DNA from: Phycisphaerales bacterium
Lineage (GTDB): Bacteria; Planctomycetota; Phycisphaerae; UBA1845; Fen-1342
Direction: 5' to 3'
Length of the DNA stretch: 64,000 nt
Assembly (NCBI GenBank): GCA_016716475.1
Contig: JADJWG010000001.1
Coordinates: 1,550,001 to 1,614,000, forward strand
Shown: one piece after another, positions 42,784 through 51,906 of the stretch
How the letters are laid out: every line of letters starts with the position of its first letter
Position numbering within the stretch: position 1 is the stretch's first letter
Translations under genes and position numbers: made by a program
The notes under the pieces: generated by a model
What the model saw: the letters and a program-made list of their open reading frames with translations, nothing else
What the model was told of the DNA's origin: nothing
The model's database searches: none

Positions 42784-43848
42784 GTGATCCCCGTATCCAT
42801 ACGTACCGTCGTCAAGGACTTCGGCCCGGTCCGGGCGCTTGACCAGGTCAGCGTGGAGATTTCGAAAGGGGAGCTTTTCTTCCTGCTGGGTCCTTCCGGC
42901 TGTGGGAAAACCACCCTGCTGCGCACCATCGCCGGCTTCTACACCCCCCAGAGCGGACAGGTCTTGTTCGGCGAACGCGATGTGACTTACGTTGCCCCCC
43001 AACATCGCAATACCGGCATGGTCTTCCAGAACTATGCCCTCTGGCCCCACATGACCGTCGAGGCCAATGTTGCCTACGGCCTCCGCGTACGACGGGTGGC
43101 CCGCGCCGAGCGGCTACGGCGTGTGGCCGAGGCCCTCGAACGCGTGCATATGAGTGAGTACGCGCGCCGCAAGCCCAACCAGCTCTCCGGCGGGCAACAA
43201 CAACGTGTCGCGCTGGCACGAGCCCTCGTCATTCGGCCCCAGTGCCTTCTGCTCGACGAGCCGCTCAGCAACCTTGATGCGAAACTGCGCCTGGAGATGC
43301 GCACCGAGATCCGCCGTCTGTGCAAGGATTTCGGGTTGACCGGCGTCTATGTCACGCATGACCAGAAGGAGGCCCTGTCGGTCGCGGATCGCATGGCCGT
43401 AATGTTTCAGGGCAAAATCAGCCAGGTCGGCACACCGCGGGAACTCTACACGCAGCCCGCGAACCGGGCGATTGCCGACTTTCTTGGAGAAGCCAACTTT
43501 CTGTCGGCAGAAGTTGTCGGTGCCGACGGTACCACGCGCACGTTGCAAACGCCGATCGGCACCCTGGTCGCAACCAGCGCCCATGGCACTCCGCCGACGG
43601 GCACCTGCATCGTTTCCATCCGGCCTGAAGCGGTGCTCATTGATCCGGGGCCGAATGTCAGGAATCGGCTGCCGGGCCAGGTCACCGGGTCGATGTACCT
43701 TGGTGAAATCCTGCAACTTACCTTGACGGTGGGGGCAACCCGGCTGCAAGCGACCACCGTCGCGCGCCCCGGACAAGCGCATCCGGCCGTCGGCGACAAG
43801 ATCGAGCTCGGCATCGATTCGAGTGATCTCGTCGTGCTTCCTGAATAG
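42784..43848 (+). CDS. ABC transporter ATP-binding protein, Fe3+/polyamine/sugar type
   Basis: 354 residues from GTG 42784 (GAGGAC 7 bases upstream). Walker A GPSGCGKTT, Q-loop FQNYALWPHMTV, signature LSGGQQQRVALARAL, Walker B LLLDEPLSNLDAKLR and the switch His THDQKEAL are all intact. The C-terminal about 110 residues form a TOBE-like domain (SIRPEAVLI). Highest similarity in style to FbpC/PotA-type importers. A solute-binding lipoprotein gene follows after 147 bases, but no permease gene lies between or nearby, so the transmembrane subunit must be elsewhere. Confidence 0.9.
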   Translation: MIPVSIRTVVKDFGPVRALDQVSVEISKGELFFLLGPSGCGKTTLLRTIAGFYTPQSGQVLFGERDVTYVAPQHRNTGMVFQNYALWPHMTVEANVAYGLRVRRVARAERLRRVAEALERVHMSEYARRKPNQLSGGQQQRVALARALVIRPQCLLLDEPLSNLDAKLRLEMRTEIRRLCKDFGLTGVYVTHDQKEALSVADRMAVMFQGKISQVGTPRELYTQPANRAIADFLGEANFLSAEVVGADGTTRTLQTPIGTLVATSAHGTPPTGTCIVSIRPEAVLIDPGPNVRNRLPGQVTGSMYLGEILQLTLTVGATRLQATTVARPGQAHPAVGDKIELGIDSSDLVVLPE

Positions 43849-43995
43849 GGTCCCGCGCCGGTCCCCGGGTCGCTGGCCAAGGCCGCCGCAGCAACTCGTT
43901 TGGGGGCGCCGCTGGGCAACGGGGCGAGTACACTCCTGTTGGTTCTGCTGGAACCGGGCAGCAAGGTGCGCAGGAACATAACAAGCGAGAGCATT

Positions 43996-45318
43996 ATGCG
44001 GCAGACAATGCGATGGCTGGTAACCGGTGGATTGGTAGCGGTGCTGCTATCTACGGGCTGCCGCCGCAGCGACGACTGGGATCTCCAGATTCTCACGCCC
44101 CACAGCGATGAGATTCAGCAGGAATTTGACCGGGCGTTCCAGGAGCACGTCGGCCGCCCTCTCAAGATCCGCTGGATCAAGCGCGGCACGCGTGAGATTC
44201 TGCAGCAACTCGACGCCCAGGAGCGGCAGCGCCCGGGCGACACCTTTGGCATGGATGTATTCTTCGGTGGTGGGGTACCTGACCACGGCCTCGCAGCGAG
44301 CCGGGGTTACCTCGAACGCGCGAACATTCCGGATGCGATTCTGGCGGGCATCCCCGCTGATATCGCCGGAGTTGCGAACTTCGATGAGAGTCGCCTGTGG
44401 TACGGCAGCGCACTCTCCTCGTTCGGCGTGCTCGTCAACCAGCGCGGGCTGCGCAACCAGAATCTGCCGCCGGTGGAAGTTTGGAGCGACCTTGCCGATC
44501 CATGCATGTTCCGCTGGGTGGTCGTAGCCGATCCACAGAAGAGCTCCAGTGTGGCGGTGAGTTACGAGCTTGTCCTGCAGCAGCACGGCTGGGATGACGG
44601 CTGGCCATTGCTCATGCAGATGTTCGCGAACGCGCGCATCATCACCGATTCGTCGGCGCGGATTCCGAACGAAATCGCGACGGGCGAGGTGCTCGCTGGT
44701 CCTTGCATTGACTTCTATGCCTGGGGGCGCATCGCCGAAGCCGGACGTGACGTGCTGGCCTATGTCCACCCGCGTGGCGGCAGCGCCATCACGCCGGACC
44801 CGATCGCGCTCCTGCGCAAGGCGCCTCATCGCGAGCTTGCGGAGCAGTTCATCACTTTCGTGCTGAGTCCGGAGGGACAGCGATTGTGGGTCCTGCCGGC
44901 CGGCACCGAAGGCGGCCCGAAACAGAACACCTTGCGCCGTTTGCCGGTGCGACCGGACGTGTGCGAGCAGTACGCCGAAGCACTCGTCGTCCGCGATCCC
45001 TACCAGGAGGCCGCAGCCGGCGTCTTCGGCAAGATCGACGATCAGGTGCAGCGGCAGCGTAGCGCGCTGCTTGCCGTACTCATCGGTGCCGCATTCGTGG
45101 ACCAACACAACGATCTGCAAACTGCATGGAAAGCACTTATGGACGGCGGCATGAAGCCGGCCGCACTGGCGGAGTGGCGCCGGCTCCCCTTCACGGCTGA
45201 TGAAATACCCGCGCTGGCGGAGAAGCTGCAAGGCGGCGGTTCTGCGAGTGATCTCAAGCTGGAGTGGTCGCGCTGGTTCCGGGAAAAATATCAGCGGGTG
45301 CGCGAATTGTCGCGGTAG
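43996..45318 (+). CDS. Extracellular solute-binding lipoprotein of an ABC importer
   Basis: 440 residues. A lipobox (LLSTGC, Cys near 18) and a bilobal solute-binding fold resembling Fe3+- or sugar-binding proteins (MDVFFGGGVPDHGLAA, WYGSALSSFGVLVNQ, ITDSSARIPNEIATGEV, FVLSPEGQRLWVLPAGTEGGP). The C-terminal about 100 residues extend the family length with a charged helical tail. Placed after the ABC ATPase, so probably part of that importer; the permease is missing locally. Ligand unknown. ATG start with GCGAGAG upstream; the open frame is longer but the upstream part is not signal-peptide-like. Confidence 0.85.
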   Translation: MRQTMRWLVTGGLVAVLLSTGCRRSDDWDLQILTPHSDEIQQEFDRAFQEHVGRPLKIRWIKRGTREILQQLDAQERQRPGDTFGMDVFFGGGVPDHGLAASRGYLERANIPDAILAGIPADIAGVANFDESRLWYGSALSSFGVLVNQRGLRNQNLPPVEVWSDLADPCMFRWVVVADPQKSSSVAVSYELVLQQHGWDDGWPLLMQMFANARIITDSSARIPNEIATGEVLAGPCIDFYAWGRIAEAGRDVLAYVHPRGGSAITPDPIALLRKAPHRELAEQFITFVLSPEGQRLWVLPAGTEGGPKQNTLRRLPVRPDVCEQYAEALVVRDPYQEAAAGVFGKIDDQVQRQRSALLAVLIGAAFVDQHNDLQTAWKALMDGGMKPAALAEWRRLPFTADEIPALAEKLQGGGSASDLKLEWSRWFREKYQRVRELSR

Positions 45319-45329
45319 GAGTGTTTCCG

Positions 45330-46001
45330 ATGATTCACCACGGACCGCTGCGCGTGATTGTCTCCGTCCAGCCCGACTTTCAGCAGAATGCCTTACTGTT
45401 CTGGCCCGAAGGACATTCCGGTGCCTGGATCCTCGATCCGGGCCTTGATCCGCAGGCCCAACACTTGCTGGCGGCCCTCGCGCAGGAGCGGCTGACGGCT
45501 GAGGCGCTCATCCTCACCCACACGCACGTGGACCACATTGCGGGCGTCAACACGTTGCGCGCCGCCTTGCCGAACGTGCCGCTCTTCGCGCCGCGCGACG
45601 AAGTCGCGATGCTTGCCGATCCGTGGGCCAACTTGTCGGCCGGCCTTGCAACCCCCGTTGTCGTTGAGCCACCGGAGCGCCTACTCGCACCCGGGGAGCA
45701 CCTGCAACTCGGTTCGTTGCAATGGCAGGTGCTGGATGTCAGCGGACACTCTCCGGGTGGCCTGGCGTTCTACTGCGCCGCTGCGGGTGTCGTCGCGGTT
45801 GGTGATGCGCTCTTTGCGGGCAGCGTGGGTCGTACGGATTTTCCCGGCAGCTCCAGCACGCGACTGCTCGGGAATATCCGCACCCAGCTCCTTTCGCTGC
45901 CGGCAGAGACCGTGGTTTATTCCGGCCACGGTCCAACTACCACGATTGGTGAAGAACGCGATCGGAACCCATTCCTGACAACTGGAGGCCAGCTCGGTTG
46001 A
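45330..46001 (+). CDS. Metallo-beta-lactamase fold hydrolase (glyoxalase II-like)
   Basis: 223 residues. ILTHTHVDHIAGV is the THxHxDH zinc motif; SGHSPGGLAFYC and VVAVGDALFAGSVGRTDFPG are the following metal ligands, and YSGHGPTTTIG the last. This is the hydroxyacylglutathione hydrolase-like branch (class B, GloB/YcbL). Twelve bases separate it from the solute-binding gene and GGAG precedes the ATG. The stop overlaps the next start (TTGA). Hydrolyses small thioesters or related substrates; the precise one is unknown. Confidence 0.88.
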   Translation: MIHHGPLRVIVSVQPDFQQNALLFWPEGHSGAWILDPGLDPQAQHLLAALAQERLTAEALILTHTHVDHIAGVNTLRAALPNVPLFAPRDEVAMLADPWANLSAGLATPVVVEPPERLLAPGEHLQLGSLQWQVLDVSGHSPGGLAFYCAAAGVVAVGDALFAGSVGRTDFPGSSSTRLLGNIRTQLLSLPAETVVYSGHGPTTTIGEERDRNPFLTTGGQLG

Positions 46002-46504
46002 TCCGTTGTGCATGTGCACTGATACTGTTGCTGAGCGGGGGCTGCGCCATGACTCCGCGCGTGGACGATGCTTTTCCACCCGGCGGCGCGGCACATCCGT
46101 GGGTGCGCACGGGGGAAGTGGTCTGGAGTGGCAGCGCCGCGGAAGCATCGCGCGTCGTCGAAATCGATGCCGCAACCTGGCCGGTGCTGCCGCAGCGCGT
46201 GTGGCTGGCGGTCTACCGGCACGCCGATCGCCCACAACGTATACTGACCGTGCGGGCCTTCGCATTCACCGATGATGAGGCCGCCCGCGCCGGGTTTGCA
46301 CACCTCCGACCGGTTGGCGCAGAAGTGTACCGCGGGGGTGTGGAGGGGGCGTGGCTGGCGGGAGGCGTGCTGTTCCGGGAGGGGCGTCTGGTGTGGGATA
46401 TCTTTGGTCAGGAACCCTCCTGGGCGGATCAGTTACAGGCATCCTATGTCGCTGCCCTGGTCTTGCAGCGGCTGTCACCCGAGGTGGCGGCGGATCCAAG
46501 ATGA
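45998..46504 (+). CDS. Lipoprotein, DUF6599-like
   Basis: 168 residues. The TTG start at 45998 overlaps the stop of the hydrolase gene (TTGA), and the stop overlaps the ATG of the next gene (ATGA), so all three are coupled. Lipobox LLLSGGC. The body (WLAVYRHADRPQRILTVRAFAFTDDEAARAGFAHLRP and GAWLAGGVLFREGRLVWDIFG) is a compact alpha/beta domain without catalytic residues that I can name. In this operon it may be an accessory lipoprotein of the following metal or cobalamin uptake proteins. Confidence 0.6.
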   Translation: MIRCACALILLLSGGCAMTPRVDDAFPPGGAAHPWVRTGEVVWSGSAAEASRVVEIDAATWPVLPQRVWLAVYRHADRPQRILTVRAFAFTDDEAARAGFAHLRPVGAEVYRGGVEGAWLAGGVLFREGRLVWDIFGQEPSWADQLQASYVAALVLQRLSPEVAADPR

Positions 46505-47568
46505 ACTCCGTGGAAGCCGCGGCGTGCCGCTGGAAACACCGCCAGGAAGTTCGATGCGAGCGCGGCACCGCCAAGCCCTCCACGAGCACCTGGATTTTCG
46601 CACTGCTCGCCGTCGCCCTGTTCACGGGGTGTGAGCGCGCTCCGCAGTCCGCCCACCACTCCTCCAAGAATGCCGGTCCACATCCTGTAATTGACGCGCG
46701 CTGGCCGAATTATGTCGCACAACCGTTGCTCGTGGAGACGGAACGCCAGGCGCCTGCGCCACGCTTATTATCGACGGCCCCCAATCTCACGGAATTATGT
46801 GTCGCCCTGGGACTCGCGGAGGCGCTTGTGGGGCGCACGCGCTACTGCGTTTATCCACCCGAGATTCTGTCCATCCCGACCATCGGCGCTCTGAACGATC
46901 TCAACGTGGAGGTACTGCTTGGATTGCAGCCGGAGTTGACTCTGGTCGCGGGTACGAGTCGCGCCATCAGCGAACGGCTGACCTCGCTCGGGCTGCGCTT
47001 TGTGACGCTGCCGGACACCTCTCTGGCAGACCTGTATACCTCGATCGAGCAGTTGGGGGCCCTGGCGGACCGGCGCATGACGGCCGCCCGGCTTTCCGGC
47101 GCCATCCAACAGGACTTGGCCGCGGTGGCGGATCTGTACAGGCACGCCCCCCGCCAACGGGTCCTGCTCGTGATCGGGACGCTGCCGGATCCGCCGGAGC
47201 AGGTGTACGCCGTCGGGGCCGAGTCGTTCTACGATGACCTCCTGCGGCTGCTGGGGCATGCGAACGTGATGCCGTCGGGGGCGCGCCCGTTCAGCCCCGC
47301 CTCGCTCGAGTTCGTCCTGCAAGCCAATCCGGATGTGATCATCGAACTCGCGCCCGATCCGGCCGTTCGACCGACAGGCGACACCGCAGCCCGTGCAGCG
47401 TGGGCACGTGTCGGGCCGCTGCGCGCCGTAACACAGCAGCGCGTACACGTGCTCGCTGGGCCGGAACACTACCTGCTGGGTCCGCGTATTGCCCACACTG
47501 CGGCCGCCCTCGCAGCGCTCCTCGCACGGGAGTCGGAACCAGCAGCAGGGGGGGGGAATGATCGGTAG
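46501..47568 (+). CDS. Helical-backbone metal/cobalamin-binding lipoprotein (BtuF-like)
   Basis: 355 residues. Lipobox ALFTGC, then the periplasmic-binding fold III: RLLSTAPNLTELCVALGLAEALVGRTRYCVYPPEI, ELTLVAGTSRAISERLTSLGL, ESFYDDLLRLLGHANVMP and VLAGPEHYLLGPRIAHTAAALAALL. This family binds cobalamin, haem or siderophores for FecCD-type importers. ATGA overlap with the preceding lipoprotein. The ATPase follows with an 11-base overlap, but there is no FecCD-like permease in the window. The long N-terminal segment before the lipobox (about 35 residues) is unusual and the true start may be later. Confidence 0.85.
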   Translation: MNSVEAAACRWKHRQEVRCERGTAKPSTSTWIFALLAVALFTGCERAPQSAHHSSKNAGPHPVIDARWPNYVAQPLLVETERQAPAPRLLSTAPNLTELCVALGLAEALVGRTRYCVYPPEILSIPTIGALNDLNVEVLLGLQPELTLVAGTSRAISERLTSLGLRFVTLPDTSLADLYTSIEQLGALADRRMTAARLSGAIQQDLAAVADLYRHAPRQRVLLVIGTLPDPPEQVYAVGAESFYDDLLRLLGHANVMPSGARPFSPASLEFVLQANPDVIIELAPDPAVRPTGDTAARAAWARVGPLRAVTQQRVHVLAGPEHYLLGPRIAHTAAALAALLARESEPAAGGGNDR

Positions 47569-48376
47569 CTCAGCACACGCAACGGTATGCCAGGGTCCGC
47601 TCACGGCTCGCGACGTAACGATCTTGCGCGGTGGGCAGGCGTTGCTGGCCGACATTCAACTTACACTGCGCCCGGATGAGTGCCTGGTGCTGGTCGGGCC
47701 GAACGGCTCCGGCAAGACGACGCTGCTCCGCGTGTTGCTCGGGTTGCTTGCCCCGACACACGGGACGGTTGCGTTGGGTACACAACCACTGCGCCGCGTA
47801 CCGGCGCATGTGCGAGCGCGATTTGCGGCCTATGTCCCGCAAGGGTTGGCCCGCACAGCCGCTTTGCGCGTGTGGGATGTTGTGGCCGGTGGCCGTTACG
47901 TTCATACCGATTCATTCGGCCGCCTTGGGGCCGCCGGGGTGTCGGCCGTGTCCGCGGCCATCGAACATTGCGGGCTGAGCGCGCTGGCCGAGCGCGCCTT
48001 CTCCACTCTCAGCGGTGGTGAGCGCCAGAAGACGCTGCTGGCCGCAGCCATCGCGCAGGACGCCCGCATGTTGTTCCTTGATGAACCGAACACGGCCCTC
48101 GATCCGGGCGTCCAGCTTGATTTCGTGCGCATCCTGTACAATTGGCGCAGACGGGGGCGTGGCTTCGTACTGGTAAGTCACGATCTGCAAATGCCGGCTG
48201 TGCTGGGAGGACGCGTCATAGCACTGCGTGGCGGGCGGGTCGCGGCGGATGGTCCTGCGGAGCGCGTGCTGCAACCTGAACAATTGGCTGAAATCTATGG
48301 CGCGCCCTTTGCGTGGATCGGCAGCACAGGTGCAACTCGCCGCCTGGTATTGCCGGACTGGTGGCACGATTCCTGA
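47558..48376 (+). CDS. ABC transporter ATP-binding protein (FecE/BtuD-like)
   Basis: 272 residues from ATG 47558. Walker A GPNGSGKTT, Q-loop AAYVPQGLART, signature LSGGERQKTLLAAAIA, Walker B MLFLDEPNTALDPGVQ and switch His SHDLQMPA. The pattern (VWDVVAGGRYVHTDSFGRL) matches the FecE/BtuD class of metal-chelate importers, consistent with the BtuF-like gene just upstream, which it overlaps by 11 bases. The permease gene is absent here. BirA follows 21 bases downstream. Confidence 0.9.
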   Translation: MIGSSAHATVCQGPLTARDVTILRGGQALLADIQLTLRPDECLVLVGPNGSGKTTLLRVLLGLLAPTHGTVALGTQPLRRVPAHVRARFAAYVPQGLARTAALRVWDVVAGGRYVHTDSFGRLGAAGVSAVSAAIEHCGLSALAERAFSTLSGGERQKTLLAAAIAQDARMLFLDEPNTALDPGVQLDFVRILYNWRRRGRGFVLVSHDLQMPAVLGGRVIALRGGRVAADGPAERVLQPEQLAEIYGAPFAWIGSTGATRRLVLPDWWHDS

Positions 48377-48397
48377 TCATGTGAGTGGAGCCGGCTC

Positions 48398-49045
48398 GTG
48401 CGAGTGGTGCGCGTGGATGCGACGGACTCGACAAATGCGTTGGCACAGCGCTGGCTATGCTCCGGCGACCTGACCGAACCCACCTGTTTCGTTGCCCGCG
48501 CGCAATCGGCTGGGCGCGGCACCCGGGGGCGCGAGTGGGCCTCGCCGCGCGACGCCGGATTGTATCTGAGTCTCGCCTGGCCTGGCGCATCGCAACCATT
48601 CCCGTTGACAACCGACTACACGCGTGCCGCCGGTGTCGCCTGTATCGAAGCACTGGCCGCGACCGGCGTGCCGGCGCATCTGAAACCCGTCAACGATATC
48701 CTGGCGGGCGGTGGCAAGCTCGGTGGTATCCTGACCGAATTGATCGTGGAGGCGGGGCGGGCACGGGCCTTGATCGTGGGTATTGGACTCAATATCCGTG
48801 CGGTGCCACGTTCGTGGCCGGATCGCACGAAATGGCCGTGTACCTCGATCGAAGCATTGCTCGACCCCACGCAGTTCGCACGATTTGACCCGGAAGCGCT
48901 GCTGAACAGACTCGTTCAAAGTTGCGAGACCTGGATAGCGCGGGCCCGGCAGGGTGCGTCCGAGGAAATTGATGCCGCATGGGAGCGTGGATGCACCGTC
49001 AGGAATCAACCTGATGAAGGCGTTGACGAATTTCCTCCGCGCTGA
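48398..49045 (+). CDS. birA: Biotin--[acetyl-CoA-carboxylase] ligase, minimal form
   Basis: 215 residues from GTG 48398 with GGAG 8 bases upstream. Catalytic core: VDATDSTNALAQRW, AGRGTRGREWASP (biotinyl-AMP loop), LKPVNDILAGGGKLGGILTE and VGIGLNI. It lacks the N-terminal DNA-binding domain, so it is a ligase only and not a repressor, and the C-terminal SH3-like domain is very short. KPVND replaces the usual KWPND. It attaches biotin to carboxylase carrier proteins. Converges with the DUF167 gene with a 47-base overlap. Confidence 0.9.
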   Translation: MRVVRVDATDSTNALAQRWLCSGDLTEPTCFVARAQSAGRGTRGREWASPRDAGLYLSLAWPGASQPFPLTTDYTRAAGVACIEALAATGVPAHLKPVNDILAGGGKLGGILTELIVEAGRARALIVGIGLNIRAVPRSWPDRTKWPCTSIEALLDPTQFARFDPEALLNRLVQSCETWIARARQGASEEIDAAWERGCTVRNQPDEGVDEFPPR

Positions 49046-49313
49046 GCCCCGTGACCGCGATGCGCTTCCGTGGCTTTGAAGCACCGGAGACGATCTGCAC
49101 GTCGGATTTTCGCACCCCCAGAATGTGGACCAGCAGTTCGAGGACCGCAGCATTGGCTTTCCCGCCCTCCGGCGGCGCCGATACCGCAAGCTTGAGGGCC
49201 CCACCGAGCAATCCAAGCGGACCCGTTCGCGAAGCCCCGGGCACGACTTTGACGGAAAACTCGACCCCCTTGGTGGTCCCGCGAAGATCGAGACCCGGAA
49301 GAGGTTCACTCAC
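48999..49313 (-). CDS. DUF167 (YggU) family protein
   Basis: 104 residues. FSVKVVPGASRTGPLGLLGGALKLAVSAPPEGGKANAAVLELL and SDVQIVSGASKPRKRIAVTGL are the conserved DUF167/YggU core. Small, soluble and widespread; function unknown. Its start overlaps the stop of lptB (ATGA at 49310-49313), so it is coupled to it, and its 3' end overlaps birA in antisense by 47 bases. Confidence 0.92.
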   Translation of the reverse strand: MSEPLPGLDLRGTTKGVEFSVKVVPGASRTGPLGLLGGALKLAVSAPPEGGKANAAVLELLVHILGVRKSDVQIVSGASKPRKRIAVTGLSAEEIRQRLHQVDS

Positions 49314-50068
49314 GAAGACAATGACTCGCGCCGCGCAGGACCAAACTCGTCGCCCCGGAATGAATCCCCGAGGTAAGTTTCACGCACGAGCGGGTCGTTG
49401 ATCAATTCGGCGGGGACGCCTGAACGAAGCACAGCCCCCTCGTGGATGACGTAACTCCGGTCGGTGACTTTGAGCGTCTCATGGACGTTGTGATCCGTGA
49501 GCAGAATGGCGATGCCGGAGTCGCGCAGGCGGAAAATCTCCAGCCGCAACCCTTCGACCGCTTTCGGATCGACACCACTGAACGGTTCATCCAACAGGAT
49601 CAGCTTGGGTTTCGGAATCAGTGCTCGGGCAATTTCAAGCTTGCGCCGCTCCCCACCCGAAACCGTTTTCGCCAGGTTCTTACGAATATGTGCCAGTCCG
49701 AACTGATCCAGCAGTTCCTCCACGACACGGCGGCGATCGGCCCGGGTGAATCGCATGGTTTCCGCAATGGCCCGCAGGTTGTCCTCAACACTTAGGCGTT
49801 GAAAGACACTGGGCTCTTGTGACAGGTACCCGATTCCGCGGCGGGCACGCTGGTACATCGGTAACCCGGTGATGTCATTGCCGTTGAATCGAATCCGCCC
49901 CTCGTTGGCGGAGATCATCCCCACCGTGATACGGAAACTGGTCGTCTTGCCCGCACCGTTCGGTCCGAGAAGGCCGACGATTTCACGTTCGCCAACTTCG
50001 TAACATACGTGGTTGACGACAGTTCGGCCATTGTAGGATTTGACGAGATTGTCGGCCTGAAGGAGCAT
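49310..50068 (-). CDS. lptB: LPS export ABC transporter ATP-binding protein LptB
   Basis: 252 residues. Walker A GPNGAGKTTSF, Q-loop YLSQEPSVFQRL, signature VSGGERRKLEIARALI, Walker B LILLDEPFSGVDPKAVEGL and switch His TDHNVHETLK with the NVRET-like contact seen in LptB. LptB powers lipopolysaccharide transport to the outer membrane, which implies a diderm cell. LptF/LptG, LptC and LptA are not in the window. Signal peptidase I lies 308 bases upstream on the same strand. Confidence 0.93.
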   Translation of the reverse strand: MLLQADNLVKSYNGRTVVNHVCYEVGEREIVGLLGPNGAGKTTSFRITVGMISANEGRIRFNGNDITGLPMYQRARRGIGYLSQEPSVFQRLSVEDNLRAIAETMRFTRADRRRVVEELLDQFGLAHIRKNLAKTVSGGERRKLEIARALIPKPKLILLDEPFSGVDPKAVEGLRLEIFRLRDSGIAILLTDHNVHETLKVTDRSYVIHEGAVLRSGVPAELINDPLVRETYLGDSFRGDEFGPARRESLSS

Positions 50069-50376
50069 GAATGCCGTCTCGGGTTTACGCCGGGAGGAGT
50101 GTGGACAACTTGTTTAGAAGTGGCCACCGCCAGCCAGCATCCTGGTCCGGGCGTTACAAAATCTTAACAGTTGCGGAATACCTTTCTGAGACGCTCGCAA
50201 ATTCGATGCAAGTCATTGCAGAAAAGACGCTTGTGACAATAACGATGCCCGCAGCGTGCCACCCGTTGATCGCTGGGCGGTAACCGTATCCGAATCGATC
50301 ACGCCTGTGCTCGAAACCGCTCAAAAATCGCTTCCGGGATGTTGACAACCCGTATGACTCCGCGCCATCTGGAAGC
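50069..50376. other. Intergenic region between lptB and lepB, no gene seen
   Basis: 308 bases, same strand on both sides. It includes an AT-richer stretch (about 50150-50165, AAAATCTTAACAGTTGCGG) that may hold the lptB promoter. No folded RNA or convincing open frame was recognised. Confidence 0.45.
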
Positions 50377-51906
50377 TCAGCGTACAAATCGTACACGCCC
50401 CAAGTCCGGCACATACCACCGGCCGGATCGGTCGAGTGGCAGCAGGCCGGGAAGATACACGAAAGCGGCTTGCCCCACAATCTGCCCTTGCAATACCGTT
50501 CCGGGGCGGTACCCCGGCGGCAAGTGAACTCCGCCCGAAGTCCACTCCCGACTATCGAAACTGTCTGCGCTGTTATCACCCAGCACGAAGTATTCTCCGG
50601 CCTGCAACTGGAATGGGGCACCGACCGCGGCGCGCTGATTCTGCGGACCATGGGCTACATACACGACATCGCGCTCGATTCGCAGGTTGTGCAGCGCCAG
50701 GCGCGTCCGCGCCGCGGTGAGACGGAGGCCCACCGGAGCTTGCAGTGGATGTGTACGAACGTAGTCGATGGGGGGCGGGAACGGGATTTCCGCCAATTCC
50801 GCCACGCGCAGTACCGTTCGACCATCGACCTGCACGCGCAGCTCGTAGTCCACAAATTCCAGAGCCACCACCCGCGGACGGACCGGATGAAAAGAGCCAA
50901 CCGTAACCTCACGCCTGAAACTGGGTAGCGGCTCCTGCGCCCCGAAACCCGCGGGGAACAGGGCGCGATCGAGGCAGGCGCCGCTCAACGCCAAGTGGCC
51001 ATCCGGCGGGATCTCAAGCGTGAAGACATACGGCGGGCGCTCGAGGGTCCACACCAGCGCCCCCGTGTCTTGTTCATAAAGCACGATCGCACTCAACCGC
51101 ACATCTCCCGCGAACGTGTGGGTCGAACGGCGGTTGTAGGCATGGAAGTCGACCAGATACTCAGGGGAGGCATCGGCATTGAACTCAATCGTGTTACTGA
51201 CACTGCTCGAATCATCAAAGTGGAGCACACGCGTGTCGAGTCCGTCCCAGCCGCCCCCCGAATCCTGCGGCGACGGAAAACGCACCCAGCGGGCATGGCG
51301 CGCCGCACCGGCACCGTGGTGTGGAACATGGGCCTGGTCAAAGACAACCAACCAAAGCGCGGCCTGCACATGCGCGGGCTTACGCAATACCCGACCATTG
51401 ATGAAGACGTCACCACCGGCGATTTCGACGGTTTCGTGTGGCCGACCGACCACTCGCTTGATGAAGTGCTGCTCATAGTCCGATGGATCCCGAAAGACAA
51501 CCACATCCCAGGTGCGCGGAGAAAGCAGGGCACCAAGCGCCAGGGGCCATTTATGCACCAGGATGCGGTCACCCGACCGGGGTATCGTTTCTTCCGGTGT
51601 GCTGGCGATCCGCTGGTGGCAATTCGGGCAAACCACTTCCGGGGGCACGAGAAAGGTCTCGGCCGGCGCCTGGCCGGGAAGCGGCGCAAACACAAACTCC
51701 CAACCGCACGCCGGACAGACCCGTACAGCGTGGGCGCCTAGCAGACCATTCGCCATGGATCCGGTGGGGATGATGAACGGTTCCACGAAAAACGCCCGAA
51801 AGATAAATGCGAGGATCAAGCCCATGAAAATGGTCTGCACAATCTCGGCATAGCGCGCGAGGGGCGTGCGGATGGAGCGGGGCAGCGGTGTGGGTTCGGG
51901 GCTCAC
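50377..51906 (-). CDS. lepB: Signal peptidase I with a zinc ribbon and a large insertion
   Basis: 509 residues from GTG 51906, against about 170-320 for common SPase I; GTG 52008 is possible but leaves only 29 bases to the divergent gene. TM helix (IVQTIFMGLILAFIFRAFFVEPF) then IIPTGSMANGL with the catalytic Ser, a CPACGW...CPNCHQ zinc-ribbon-like pair, catalytic Lys in RSGDRILVHKWPL, VVVFRDPSDYEQHFIKRVVG, and the C-terminal box GEYFVLGDNSADSFDSREW. Between the Lys box and the end is an insertion of about 250 residues of unknown fold. It removes signal peptides from exported proteins. Confidence 0.9.
   Translation of the reverse strand: MSPEPTPLPRSIRTPLARYAEIVQTIFMGLILAFIFRAFFVEPFIIPTGSMANGLLGAHAVRVCPACGWEFVFAPLPGQAPAETFLVPPEVVCPNCHQRIASTPEETIPRSGDRILVHKWPLALGALLSPRTWDVVVFRDPSDYEQHFIKRVVGRPHETVEIAGGDVFINGRVLRKPAHVQAALWLVVFDQAHVPHHGAGAARHARWVRFPSPQDSGGGWDGLDTRVLHFDDSSSVSNTIEFNADASPEYLVDFHAYNRRSTHTFAGDVRLSAIVLYEQDTGALVWTLERPPYVFTLEIPPDGHLALSGACLDRALFPAGFGAQEPLPSFRREVTVGSFHPVRPRVVALEFVDYELRVQVDGRTVLRVAELAEIPFPPPIDYVRTHPLQAPVGLRLTAARTRLALHNLRIERDVVYVAHGPQNQRAAVGAPFQLQAGEYFVLGDNSADSFDSREWTSGGVHLPPGYRPGTVLQGQIVGQAAFVYLPGLLPLDRSGRWYVPDLGRVRFVR

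Noticed and set aside
46501..47568. Cobalamin riboswitch upstream of the BtuF-like gene
   Set aside because: The upstream genes overlap each other, leaving no leader, and no B12-box-like sequence was seen.
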